Shown: piece by piece, positions 1-7,954 of the stretch | Position numbering within the stretch: the first letter of the stretch is position 1 | Layout: every line of letters begins with the position of its first letter | Assembly: GCF_013009555.1 (NCBI RefSeq) | Contig: NZ_CP046176.1 | Span: 5,053,501-5,117,500 of the forward strand | From: Phocaeicola dorei | GTDB lineage: Bacteria > Bacteroidota > Bacteroidia > Bacteroidales > Bacteroidaceae | Length of the DNA stretch: 64,000 bases | Reading direction: 5' to 3' | Notes under the pieces: generated by a model | What the model was told of the DNA's origin: nothing | The model's database searches: none | What the model saw: the letters and a program-made list of their open reading frames with translations, nothing else | Position numbers and translations under genes: made by a program

Positions 1-674
1 TCCACTCCTTCCTGATTCTCGATCTTGGCGATAATCTTAATGTCGCTGCCGTATGCATCCAGTATCTGGCGGATATCCAGCACATCTTGCTTATTACGAA
101 CAAACGAATGTGCTATGAAATCAATGTCCTTTTCAATAGCATACAGTATATTGTTACGGTCCTTTTCTGTCAAAGAAGGGAGATTGATGCGCACGCCCGG
201 TACATTCACACTCTTACGGTTACCCAAAGTAGCTTCATTCTGCACCTCGCACAACAAATACTCGTCTGTCTTCTCAATCACGCGCAGCTCCAGATCACCA
301 TCATCAATCAGAATATCGCCATCCACCTGAAGATCATGCACAAAACCAGGATAAGATACAGCAATACATTCACGGGTCGTTTCTTGTGCTGGATTGCCTA
401 CAATCTTTACTTTGTCACCAATCTGATAAGGAATAGGCTCGCCGCCTGCAATAGCAGTAGTACGCACTTCGGGACCTTTTGTGTCCATCAATATGGCAAT
501 ACGGTTGGAAACCTCACGTACATTGGTTATCAATTTTTCAAAACCTTCACGTGAAGCGTGAGCCGTATTCATACGGACCACATTCATACCAGCCTTGAAA
601 AGATCTCTTATAAACTCTACCTCGCAACGCTGATCTGAGATGGACGCTACGATTTTTGTTTGTTTCAACATCAT
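1..674 (-). CDS. pyk: Pyruvate kinase, N-terminal part (runs off the window start)
   Basis: Glycolytic enzyme converting phosphoenolpyruvate and ADP to pyruvate and ATP in the cytoplasm. The minus-strand reading begins MMLKQTKIVAS and contains the family landmarks RMNTAHAS, MDTKGPEVR and DDGDL, then a stretch of the A-domain barrel (FIAHSFVRNKQDV). About 224 codons are inside the window; the C-terminal part lies before base 1. Two adjacent ATGs (674 and 671) are possible starts; MLKQTK, from the second, looks more family-like. It is followed at its 5' side by aroQ on the same strand (32-bp gap), so the two may be co-transcribed from the aroQ promoter. Identification is firm from motifs; only the exact start is open. 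Confidence 0.93.
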   Translation of the reverse strand, partial: MMLKQTKIVASISDQRCEVEFIRDLFKAGMNVVRMNTAHASREGFEKLITNVREVSNRIAILMDTKGPEVRTTAIAGGEPIPYQIGDKVKIVGNPAQETTRECIAVSYPGFVHDLQVDGDILIDDGDLELRVIEKTDEYLLCEVQNEATLGNRKSVNVPGVRINLPSLTEKDRNNILYAIEKDIDFIAHSFVRNKQDVLDIRQILDAYGSDIKIIAKIENQEGV

Positions 675-706
675 AATCTTATCACCTTATATTATACCTA
701 AACTTT

Positions 707-1129
707 TTATTTTCTCATCAACAAAGCCTCAATCGCCAAACGATATGAATGAAGCCCGAACCCACAAATTACTCCCACACAAGCGCAAGAAATCATCGAC
801 TTATGGCGAAACTCCTCACGGGTATGTACATTTGAGATGTGCACCTCAATCACAGGAGCTGTCACGGAGCGGATAGCATCCTGTAAAGCAATGGAAGTAT
901 GCGTATAAGCCCCTGCATTCAAGACGATGCCGTCATAATCAAAACCCACTTCGTGTATTTTATTGATCATCTCACCTTCCACATTCGACTGATAATACGC
1001 TATTTCAATGTCCGGATAAGTACGGCGCAATTCCACCAGATAGTCTTCAAATGAAACAGCACCATAAATGGAAGGTTCCCGTTTGCCTAATAAATTGATA
1101 TTAGGTCCATTAATAATTTGTATTTTCAT
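707..1129 (-). CDS. aroQ: Type II 3-dehydroquinate dehydratase
   Basis: Catalyses the third step of the shikimate pathway (3-dehydroquinate to 3-dehydroshikimate) in the cytoplasm. The 140-residue length is usual for the dodecameric type II enzyme. Visible motifs: the N-terminal INGPNINLLGKREPSIYG signature, the YQSNVEGE segment, NAGAYTHTSIALQDA, EVHISNVHTREEFRHKS with the catalytic His, and GFGLHSYRLAIEAL. The reactive Tyr of the flexible loop is in EPSIYG. It is transcribed away from xerD out of a shared promoter region and leads into pyk. Start chosen at the ATG at 1129, which begins MKIQIINGPN as the family does. Confidence 0.96.
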   Translation of the reverse strand: MKIQIINGPNINLLGKREPSIYGAVSFEDYLVELRRTYPDIEIAYYQSNVEGEMINKIHEVGFDYDGIVLNAGAYTHTSIALQDAIRSVTAPVIEVHISNVHTREEFRHKSMISCACVGVICGFGLHSYRLAIEALLMRK

Positions 1130-1148
1130 ATTTATACTATATCTGAAC

Positions 1149-1191
1149 TTTTTCTACCTTTGCAGGGAATTTGGGTACAAAGGTAGAAAAA
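1149..1191. promoter_or_regulatory. Symmetrical divergent promoter pair between aroQ and xerD
   Basis: A 14-bp perfect inverted repeat (TTTTTCTACCTTTG at 1149-1162, complement at 1178-1191, 15-bp spacer). Each arm contains TACCTTTG, a match to the Bacteroidota -7 box TAnnTTTG, one reading toward xerD (ATG 1196) and one toward aroQ (ATG 1129). The boxes point inward past each other, so the two transcription bubbles would overlap. That the repeat is also a protein-binding site is inference. Confidence 0.65.
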
Positions 1192-1195
1192 AGAA

Positions 1196-2122
1196 ATGAA
1201 AAGAACCGAGAAAACAGACAAGATATTGGTGAAATACAAGCAATATTTAAAGTTGGAGAAATCGTTATCTGACAATACGGTAGATGCTTATCTTACTGAC
1301 CTGGACAAGTTACTGGCTTATCTTACATTAGAAAATATCAACATTCTGGATGTCCGGCTTGAAAATCTGGAAGATTTCTCAGCCGGATTACATGATATCG
1401 GCATCCACCCCCGTTCGCAGGCACGCATCTTGTCAGGCATCCGCTCTTTCTACCGTTTCCTCATTATGGAAGATTATCTGGAATCCGACCCAACAGAATT
1501 ACTGGAATCCCCCCAGACAGGTTTCAAACTGCCCGAAGTAATGACGGTGGAAGAAATAGACTTATTGATAGGCAGCATAGACCGCGGAACCAAAGAAGGT
1601 CAACGCAACAGAGCCATATTGGAAACACTTTACAGTTGCGGACTACGTGTTTCCGAACTCTGTAATCTGAAATTATCCGAACTTTATTTTGAAGAAGGCT
1701 TCATCAAGGTGGAAGGGAAAGGAAGCAAACAGCGGCTGGTCCCTATTTCACCGCGTGCCATCAAGGAAATCAGGCTCTACTTCACCGACCGTAACCTGAT
1801 GAAAATAAAGCCGGGATTTGAAGATTTTGTCTTCATCAGCAATTTCGGGAAGAACATCTCCCGCATCATGGTTTTCCATATCATCAAGGAACTGGCAGAG
1901 CGCATCGGTTTGAAAAAAAAAATCAGTCCTCATACCTTCCGCCATTCTTTTGCGACACACTTGCTGGAAGGAGGCGCCAACTTGCGTGCCATACAGTGTA
2001 TGCTTGGACACGAAAGTATCGGGACCACAGAAATTTATACACACATAGACCGCAATATGTTACGCAGTGAAATCATAGAACACCACCCCCGTAACATCAA
2101 ATTCAGAGAAAAAGGTAAATAA
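1196..2122 (+). CDS. xerD: Tyrosine site-specific recombinase XerD
   Basis: Chromosome-dimer-resolving recombinase acting at dif. The 308-residue length is normal for Xer proteins. An N-terminal SAM-like core-binding domain (about residues 5-95, KYKQYLKLEKSLSDNT...) precedes the catalytic domain. Catalytic residues are visible: Arg in TLYSCGLRVSEL, Lys in VEGKGSKQRLVPIS, His-x-x-Arg in SPHTFRHSFATHLLEGG, His in MLGHESIGTTEIYTHI, and the nucleophile Tyr in the same segment. It starts ATG at 1196, 34 bp after the TACCTTTG box. Bacteroides genomes carry many related integrases, but the chromosomal context beside aroQ and the compact size favour the housekeeping Xer. It could supply recombination in trans to invertible sites elsewhere; that is only a possibility. 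Confidence 0.9.
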   Translation: MKRTEKTDKILVKYKQYLKLEKSLSDNTVDAYLTDLDKLLAYLTLENINILDVRLENLEDFSAGLHDIGIHPRSQARILSGIRSFYRFLIMEDYLESDPTELLESPQTGFKLPEVMTVEEIDLLIGSIDRGTKEGQRNRAILETLYSCGLRVSELCNLKLSELYFEEGFIKVEGKGSKQRLVPISPRAIKEIRLYFTDRNLMKIKPGFEDFVFISNFGKNISRIMVFHIIKELAERIGLKKKISPHTFRHSFATHLLEGGANLRAIQCMLGHESIGTTEIYTHIDRNMLRSEIIEHHPRNIKFREKGK

Positions 2123-2201
2123 AGGTTCTATATTCTAAAATATTTTAAGATAAATTGAAAAAAAAGCAGGCTAAGAAGCTAGCACATAATAGAGTTTTTC
2201 C

Positions 2202-2209
2202 TATCTTTG
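2202..2209 (+). promoter_or_regulatory. Promoter -7 box of the OmpA/TPR lipoprotein gene
   Basis: TATCTTTG matches TAnnTTTG and lies 72 bp before the ATG at 2281, leaving a leader of roughly 65 nt. No clear -33 TTTG box is seen. Confidence 0.55.
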
Positions 2210-2280
2210 TCCCCAAAGAGACGCACAAAAACGTACTATAGCGAATTTTACATTACAAACGTTAAATTAATAAAGTAACT

Positions 2281-3957
2281 ATGATTAAAAAGTTGTATTT
2301 GCCCTTAGTGGCTTTATTGGTCCTTGCCCTGTCATCATGCGGCAAGATGGGAGAATTGTCTTCTGACTATTTCACAACTAACCCTGAAGTGCTTGAAGCA
2401 ATCGGTGGTAAAGTGCCTGTGACAATTAATGGTAAATTCCCCGAGAAGTATTTCAAGAAGAACGCAACTGTTGAAGTTACCCCTGTTCTGAGATGGAAAG
2501 GTGGCGAAGCTAAAGGCCAGCCTGCTGTATTCCAAGGAGAAAAAGTAGAAGGAAACAATCAGACTATCGCTTACAAAGCAGGTGGTAGCTATACGATGAA
2601 AGCTTCTTTCGACTATGTTCCCGAAATGGCAAACTCTGAACTTTATCTTGATTTCAAGATTACAAAAGGAAAGAAATCATACACTATTCCTTCTGTGAAA
2701 ATCGCTGATGGCGTTATCGCGACTTCTGAACTGCCTACTGCTGCCAGCTCTAACGCATCATACGCTAACGATGCTTTCCAACGCATCATTAAAGATGCTC
2801 AAACTGCTAACATCATGTTCTTGATCCAGCAAGCTAACTTGCGCAACAGTGAATTGAATTCTGACGATATCAAAGAATTCCATAAGAAAGTGGCTGAAGT
2901 TAATGCTGACACCAAGAACTACAAACTGAATAACATTGAAATTTCTGCATACGCTTCACCTGATGGTGGTGTGAAACTGAACACCGGTTTGGCTGAAAAC
3001 CGTGAAGCAAACACAGAAAAATATATGGAACGCCAGTTGAAGAAAGGCAAGATTGATACTAACCTGGATGCAAAATACACTGCACAAGATTGGGAAGGTT
3101 TCCAAGAACTGGTATCCAAATCAAACTTGCAGGATAAAGATTTGATCTTGCGTGTTCTTTCTATGTACAATGATCCTGAACAAAGAGAAGCTGAAATCAA
3201 GAATATTTCTTCTGTATACAAAACTTTGGCTGACGAAATCCTGCCTCAGTTACGTCGTGCCCGTTTAACTGCCAACTATGACATCATCGGTCGTAGCGAT
3301 GATGAAATCAACGAAGCATTCAACTCTGATCCTAAAGTATTGAGTGTAGAAGAATTATTGTACGCTGCTACACTGACTAACGACAACGCCCGCAAAGAAG
3401 CTATCTTCAACAAGACAACTCAACTTTATCCGAACGATTTCCGTGCTTATAACAACCTGGGTGAATTGGCATTCGCTGCCGGTGATGCTGCTAAAGCAGA
3501 AAACTACTTCAAACAAGCTGCTTCTAAGAACGCTAGCGCTCCTGAAGTAAACGCTAACCTTGGTCTTTGCGAATTGGTTAAGGGCAATGTTGCAGCTGCT
3601 GAAACTTACTTAGGCAAAGCTACAGGTGCTAATGCTGCCGGTGAAGCTTTGGGTAACTTGTATATCAAACAAGGCCAGTATGACAGAGCTGTCAACTCAT
3701 TCGGTGACGCTAAGACTAACAGTGCCGCTCAAGCTCAGATTTTGGCTAAAGACTATAACAAAGCAAAAGCGACCTTGTCTGCAATCAAGAATCCGGATGC
3801 AATGACTGACTACTTGATGGCTATCGTTGGTGCTCGCACAAACAATGCTTCATTGGTAAGCAGCAGCATCAAGAGCGCAATCGCAAAAGATCCTTCAATG
3901 GCTGAAAAAGCTGCTAACGATCGCGAGTTCGCTAAATACGCCGACGCTATCAAATAA
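2281..3957 (+). CDS. Lipoprotein with OmpA-like segment and TPR repeats
   Basis: 558 residues. The signal peptide ends in a lipobox (LALSSCGKMG, Cys20), so it should be anchored in the outer or inner membrane. Residues about 30-150 form an Ig-like beta domain. Around residue 220 comes ISAYASPDGG, an OmpA-like segment, and from about 365 on TPR-like helices rich in Ala (FRAYNNLGELAFAAGDAAKAENYFKQA). Codon use is strongly biased toward GCT, AAA and GAA, suggesting high expression. It stands alone between a good -7 box and a strong terminator. Its middle third resembles the DUF3868 protein at 38613-40685 in the mobile element, including the DW, AREAEI-like and LPQLRRA-like segments. The function is not established; a cell-envelope scaffold is a guess. 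Confidence 0.8.
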   Translation: MIKKLYLPLVALLVLALSSCGKMGELSSDYFTTNPEVLEAIGGKVPVTINGKFPEKYFKKNATVEVTPVLRWKGGEAKGQPAVFQGEKVEGNNQTIAYKAGGSYTMKASFDYVPEMANSELYLDFKITKGKKSYTIPSVKIADGVIATSELPTAASSNASYANDAFQRIIKDAQTANIMFLIQQANLRNSELNSDDIKEFHKKVAEVNADTKNYKLNNIEISAYASPDGGVKLNTGLAENREANTEKYMERQLKKGKIDTNLDAKYTAQDWEGFQELVSKSNLQDKDLILRVLSMYNDPEQREAEIKNISSVYKTLADEILPQLRRARLTANYDIIGRSDDEINEAFNSDPKVLSVEELLYAATLTNDNARKEAIFNKTTQLYPNDFRAYNNLGELAFAAGDAAKAENYFKQAASKNASAPEVNANLGLCELVKGNVAAAETYLGKATGANAAGEALGNLYIKQGQYDRAVNSFGDAKTNSAAQAQILAKDYNKAKATLSAIKNPDAMTDYLMAIVGARTNNASLVSSSIKSAIAKDPSMAEKAANDREFAKYADAIK

Positions 3958-4005
3958 TATAACTAGATATCATCTTGTCTAGTTTTTAGATGATTATTAC
4001 TGTAA

Positions 4006-4039
4006 CCGGAGGCTTCGTGATGAAGCTTCCGGCTTTTTT
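4006..4039 (+). terminator. Rho-independent terminator after the OmpA/TPR lipoprotein gene
   Basis: CCGGAGGCTTC, a GTGAT loop and GAAGCTTCCGG form a stem with one mismatch, followed by CTTTTTTA. Confidence 0.85.
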
Positions 4040-4109
4040 ATGTAAAATAACCTTCATTTATACCTGCCTTTAGCCACAAAATGCGTATTTTCGCAAAAAA
4101 TATCTTGAA

Positions 4110-5177
4110 ATGAAAAAATTACTATTCTTTCTTTTCACTCTTGTTGTGCTGGCAAGCGGCTGCGGCAAGAAAAATACATTCACCTTAGAAGGAAGCATTA
4201 AAGGACTCCCTTCAGACACTATATTAGTATTTTATCAAGAGCCCGATTACAAGCTAGATACCATACTCCTCTCAAAAGGCAAATTCACTTACACTATTAC
4301 CCCTGACACATTTACTATCTTTTCATTACTATTAGGAGAAAAACAAATCTTGCCGATATATGCTGATAAAGGAGAAAGTGTCACCCTAAACGGAATGGTC
4401 GGAGAGATAGAGGTTAAAGGAAAGGGAGAAAACGCACAACTGGCAAAACATATCCAGTATCTTAACACATTAGAAAATAACAAAACTGCCGTTATGGCTG
4501 CTGTGGATTCATTAATTAAAACCAATCCACACTCGTATAGCAATATCTATCTGATAGACAAATATTATGTACAGGACTCGCTTCCTGACTATAACCACAT
4601 AGATCAACTGATAAAAGGATTAAGCGGTATCATAAAAGACACACCTTATATTATAGATCTCCAGAATAAATTAAGTGAGAAAAAAGAACTGACAGATCAT
4701 CGCTACGTTTCCAACATCTCGTGCACGGACAGAGAAGGAAAGACCATCAACTGGAACAGCGTAAAAGGGAAATATGTCCTTTTGGATTTTTGGGCAAGCT
4801 GGAACAAAGAAAGCATTGCCACACAAGATTCTTTAGTACCCGTACAAAAGGCATTGAAAAAAAATAAGTTTGTTATTATCAGCCTCTCCCTTGACTTGGA
4901 CAAAAAGGAATGGATGGAGAAAATCATTCAAAGAGACACCACACAATGGAAACAAGTTTGCGATTTCAAAGGCTGGGACAATTCCATTGTCAAACAGCAA
5001 GGCATAACCCGGATTCCTGCCAATATACTTATAGGTCCTGACAAGCGGGTCATCACGCAAGATATACGAGGCAAAGAACTGATAGACAAAGTGAAACAGC
5101 TGATAGAACAAGATAAAGAGAAAGAAAAAGCCGCCAAAGAGGCAGAACGTACTCGAAAGAGACAAAATAAAAAATAA
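4110..5177 (+). CDS. DUF4369/thioredoxin-fold lipoprotein without redox cysteines
   Basis: 355 residues, a Bacteroides periplasmic lipoprotein (lipobox VLASGCGKK). Residues about 24-120 resemble the DUF4369 domain that precedes thiol-disulfide oxidoreductases in this phylum (FTLEGSIKGLPSDTILVFY). Residues about 205-340 have the AhpC/TSA/TlpA thioredoxin fold: GKYVLLDFWASWNKES, then the cis-Pro segment TRIPANILIGPDKRV. The usual CxxC after WAS is WNKE here, so the active cysteines are missing and it cannot act as a classical oxidoreductase. A highly charged Lys/Glu/Arg tail ends the protein. The gene abuts comM (4-bp gap), suggesting a shared transcript. Confidence 0.82.
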   Translation: MKKLLFFLFTLVVLASGCGKKNTFTLEGSIKGLPSDTILVFYQEPDYKLDTILLSKGKFTYTITPDTFTIFSLLLGEKQILPIYADKGESVTLNGMVGEIEVKGKGENAQLAKHIQYLNTLENNKTAVMAAVDSLIKTNPHSYSNIYLIDKYYVQDSLPDYNHIDQLIKGLSGIIKDTPYIIDLQNKLSEKKELTDHRYVSNISCTDREGKTINWNSVKGKYVLLDFWASWNKESIATQDSLVPVQKALKKNKFVIISLSLDLDKKEWMEKIIQRDTTQWKQVCDFKGWDNSIVKQQGITRIPANILIGPDKRVITQDIRGKELIDKVKQLIEQDKEKEKAAKEAERTRKRQNKK

Positions 5178-5181
5178 AAGA

Positions 5182-6720
5182 ATGCTGGTAAAAGTCTATG
5201 GAGCAGCCGTTCAAGGTATCGACGCTACCATTGTAACTATTGAAGTAAATAGTTCACGAGGTATAAAATTCTTCCTTGTCGGTCTGCCGGACTCGGCCGT
5301 GAAAGAAAGTCATGAACGTATTATTTCCGCTTTACAGGTAAACGGATATAAATTCCCTACTTGTCAGATTGTAGTGAATATGGCCCCTGCTGACATACGT
5401 AAAGAGGGGTCTGCATACGATCTTCCGCTAGCAATCGGAATATTGGCCGCTACCCAAATCGTATCGGAAGAAAAACTTTCACGCTATCTTATTATCGGAG
5501 AACTTAGCCTAGATGGAAGCCTGCAACCCGTCAAAGGAGCTCTCTCCATAGCTATCAGTGCCCGAGAACAAGGTTTTGAAGGATTCATACTTCCCAAACA
5601 AAATGCGCGAGAAGCTGCTGTAGTAAACAATCTGAAAGTATATGGCGTAGAAAATATCAAAGAGGTCATCGAATTTTTCAATAATGAACGCAATCTGGAG
5701 CCTAGCATCGTCAATACACGGGAAGAATTCTATGAAAACCAAAGTAGCTTTCCATACGATTTTGCTGATGTAAAAGGACAAGAAAGTGTAAAACGCGCAT
5801 TGGAAGTAGCCGCGTCTGGAGGACACAACTTGATTATGATCGGTTCACCCGGAAGTGGAAAGTCCATGATGGCAAAGTGTATGCCAAGCATTCTCCCTCC
5901 CCTGTCATTGGGTGAAAGTCTGGAAACGACTAAAATACATTCAATAGCAGGAAAATTAGGAAAAGACAGCTCACTGATTGCTATTCGGCCTTTCCGTAGT
6001 CCCCATCATACAATCTCGCAAGTAGCAATGGTAGGTGGCGGCACCAATCCCCAACCGGGAGAAATCAGTCTGGCCCACAACGGTTTGCTCTTTCTAGACG
6101 AGTTGCCGGAATTTAATAGAAGTGTACTTGAAGTACTTCGCCAACCCCTAGAGGACAGGTATATATCCATCTCACGAGCTAAATACAGTCTAGATTATCC
6201 GGCCAGTTTCATGCTGGTAGCTAGTATGAATCCCTGTCCATGCGGATATTATAATCATCCCACACGAGCTTGCGTCTGTAATCCTGGACAAGTGCAACGG
6301 TACCTGAACCGTATCTCCGGTCCTTTACTGGACCGCATAGATATCCAAATAGAAATAGTTCCGGTTCCATTCGAGAAAATGGCAGAACAACATCATGCAG
6401 AAAGTAGTGCAAGCATACGCAAACGGGTTATCAAGGCCCGGGAAATACAAGCTCAACGTTTTGCTAACCATCCGGGTATTTACTGCAACGCACAAATGGA
6501 AGCCGGATTACTCCATCTGTATGCTCAACCCAATGAAGCAGGGCTAAAATTATTACAAACTGCCATGACACGCCTCAACCTGTCGGCACGCGCATATGGT
6601 CGTATTCTAAAAGTAGCACGTACCATTGCCGATCTGGACAACAGCGAACACATTACTTCCATCCACCTGGCAGAAGCGATAAGCTATAGAAATCTTGATA
6701 GAGAAGACTGGGCCGGCTAG
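5182..6720 (+). CDS. comM: ComM/YifB-family AAA+ ATPase (Mg-chelatase-like)
   Basis: 512 residues, normal for the family. An N-terminal ChlI-like/Lon-protease-like fold domain (residues 1-170) contains FFLVGLPDSAVKESHERI and VNMAPADIRKEGSAYDLPLA. The AAA+ core has Walker A IGSPGSGKSMMAK, then RPFRSPHHTIS, Walker B LLFLDELPEFNR, and ASMNPCPCGYYNHP with a Cys cluster. The C-terminal helical domain contains LNLSARAYGRILKVARTIADL. In naturally competent bacteria ComM is a branch-migration helicase that helps integrate donor DNA; its role in Bacteroides is not established. It sits directly after the thioredoxin-fold lipoprotein gene and ends 1 bp before the convergent small gene. Confidence 0.93.
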   Translation: MLVKVYGAAVQGIDATIVTIEVNSSRGIKFFLVGLPDSAVKESHERIISALQVNGYKFPTCQIVVNMAPADIRKEGSAYDLPLAIGILAATQIVSEEKLSRYLIIGELSLDGSLQPVKGALSIAISAREQGFEGFILPKQNAREAAVVNNLKVYGVENIKEVIEFFNNERNLEPSIVNTREEFYENQSSFPYDFADVKGQESVKRALEVAASGGHNLIMIGSPGSGKSMMAKCMPSILPPLSLGESLETTKIHSIAGKLGKDSSLIAIRPFRSPHHTISQVAMVGGGTNPQPGEISLAHNGLLFLDELPEFNRSVLEVLRQPLEDRYISISRAKYSLDYPASFMLVASMNPCPCGYYNHPTRACVCNPGQVQRYLNRISGPLLDRIDIQIEIVPVPFEKMAEQHHAESSASIRKRVIKAREIQAQRFANHPGIYCNAQMEAGLLHLYAQPNEAGLKLLQTAMTRLNLSARAYGRILKVARTIADLDNSEHITSIHLAEAISYRNLDREDWAG

Positions 6721-6721
6721 T

Positions 6722-6889
6722 TTAGCTGCCGGGCTCAGTTTCCTTTGCATGATAAATGACCTGCATCAATGAATCCAGTTCAATGTAATTTGCAAGTATA
6801 TCCTCTTCTTCATCGGTCATTTCCCAATCTTTATTCTCACTCTTTTTAGAGAAAAGTACATTCAAAATGAATTTATACCACGCATTCAT
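6722..6889 (-). CDS. Small acidic protein, last gene of the radical SAM/lipoprotein operon
   Basis: A 55-residue reading frame beginning MNAWYKFILNVLFSKK, with a short hydrophobic basic N-terminus and then a strongly acidic part (MTDEEEDILANYIELDS). It starts with ATG at 6889, 54 bp after the second lipoprotein gene on the same strand, and ends almost touching comM. Position and frame integrity suggest a real gene of the operon, perhaps a partner or precursor for the radical SAM enzyme. It has no Cys and no recognisable leader peptide motif, so the function is unknown. Confidence 0.55.
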   Translation of the reverse strand: MNAWYKFILNVLFSKKSENKDWEMTDEEEDILANYIELDSLMQVIYHAKETEPGS

Positions 6890-6943
6890 GATTCTTTCAA
6901 TCTAAGGTTTTCATCAAAAACAGAATAAGAAAAGTTTAGTTCA

Positions 6944-7432
6944 TTAATCTTCCCTATTTTTCTCTTTTTTCGATAGCTTTATCGAACCTTTAGGAGAGAA
7001 CTCAAATTTTCCTACATACCAATGTCCACCCTCTTCCAACTTCTTTTGATTCATATCTTTGATTAAAACAGAATCTGATTTAAATGCACCACCATTTTCT
7101 TCGCCGTCTATATCATTAAAATAGACTTTCTGTTCATTAATTCCACCTATACTCAAGTCTTCGGTCTTGAATTCTCCTTTTTCATCTGTATAAATTGTAT
7201 CGGCAGGGAAAACGCCATTATTCCAATCTTGCCTTACGATTACCTGAATGTTTTTCAAAGGCTCATCCTTATCCGAAGTCACTGTACCTTTCACTAAGAA
7301 TTTGCTATAAGGAGTACCATATTCACATCGTATCTCCCAATTCTCATCTTCATTACTGCAAGAAGCGAATCCAAGTAAAACCAACGCTCCGGACAATAAC
7401 CGATGTACTGTCATTTTCTTTTTCATGTTCAT
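6944..7432 (-). CDS. Putative lipoprotein of a radical SAM/lipoprotein system (copy 2)
   Basis: 162 residues with a lipobox (LVLLGFASCSNED). After the signal comes CEYGTPYSKFLVKGTVTSD, then a carboxypeptidase-regulatory-like beta segment (EPLKNIQVIV), FNDIDGEENGGAFKSDS and KDM. It is clearly a paralogue of the neighbouring gene at 7464-7943: the YGTP, VKG.V.SD, LK.IQVIV, FNDIDGE.NGG.FKSDSV and KDM blocks are shared. It fits the rSAM-associated lipoprotein family (TIGR04134 type, from memory). The mature part has only one further Cys, next to YGTP, so the radical SAM enzyme may act on another residue. Start is ATG at 7432 or the ATG two codons later. Confidence 0.75.
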   Translation of the reverse strand: MNMKKKMTVHRLLSGALVLLGFASCSNEDENWEIRCEYGTPYSKFLVKGTVTSDKDEPLKNIQVIVRQDWNNGVFPADTIYTDEKGEFKTEDLSIGGINEQKVYFNDIDGEENGGAFKSDSVLIKDMNQKKLEEGGHWYVGKFEFSPKGSIKLSKKEKNRED

Positions 7433-7463
7433 AATCCCTAATAGTTTAAAGTCAGTTTTTATG

Positions 7464-7943
7464 TTATTTATCTTCTTTAGAAAGTTTTATTTCCATGTTG
7501 TATTCATAAGTACCTAAATACCAGTTTCCGTCTCCTTTCTTTATTTGTTTACTTTCCATATCCTTCATACAGACAGAATCCGATTTAAAAGTTCCTCCAT
7601 TTGCCTCACCATCTATATCATTAAATATCAATTTCTTCGTATCGACCCATCCGTCTCTCATCATCTGTGAAACAAACTCACCTCCAGAATCTGTATAAAT
7701 AGTATCATTCATCCGGACCAACTCCCCTTCTTCATCATTATAATATGCATTCTCATTTTTTACAATTACCTGAATGTCTTTCAAAGCCTTTCCGTCATCA
7801 GATATCACCTTACCTCTTACCCAGAAATCCATAGTAGGAGTTCCATATTCCACTGAGGTTTCAGCACAAGCAGCAAAACCCAATAAAGCCAGCACACCGC
7901 ATAAGCTCTGCTCCAATACTTTCTTCTGTTTCATCTTCTTCAT
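7464..7943 (-). CDS. Putative lipoprotein of a radical SAM/lipoprotein system (copy 1)
   Basis: 159 residues with a lipobox (LALLGFAACAE). The mature protein begins TSVEYGTPTMDFWVRGKVISDDG and shares all conserved blocks with the gene at 6944-7432, at moderate identity, so a local duplication is likely. A C-terminal charged tail follows YLGTYEYNMEIKLSK. It starts 11 bp after the radical SAM gene ends, indicating translational coupling within one minus-strand operon. Such lipoproteins co-occur with SPASM-domain radical SAM enzymes in Bacteroidota and are thought to be their substrates, but no modification has been shown to my knowledge. Confidence 0.78.
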   Translation of the reverse strand: MKKMKQKKVLEQSLCGVLALLGFAACAETSVEYGTPTMDFWVRGKVISDDGKALKDIQVIVKNENAYYNDEEGELVRMNDTIYTDSGGEFVSQMMRDGWVDTKKLIFNDIDGEANGGTFKSDSVCMKDMESKQIKKGDGNWYLGTYEYNMEIKLSKEDK

Positions 7944-7954
7944 TCCTTTCTTTT

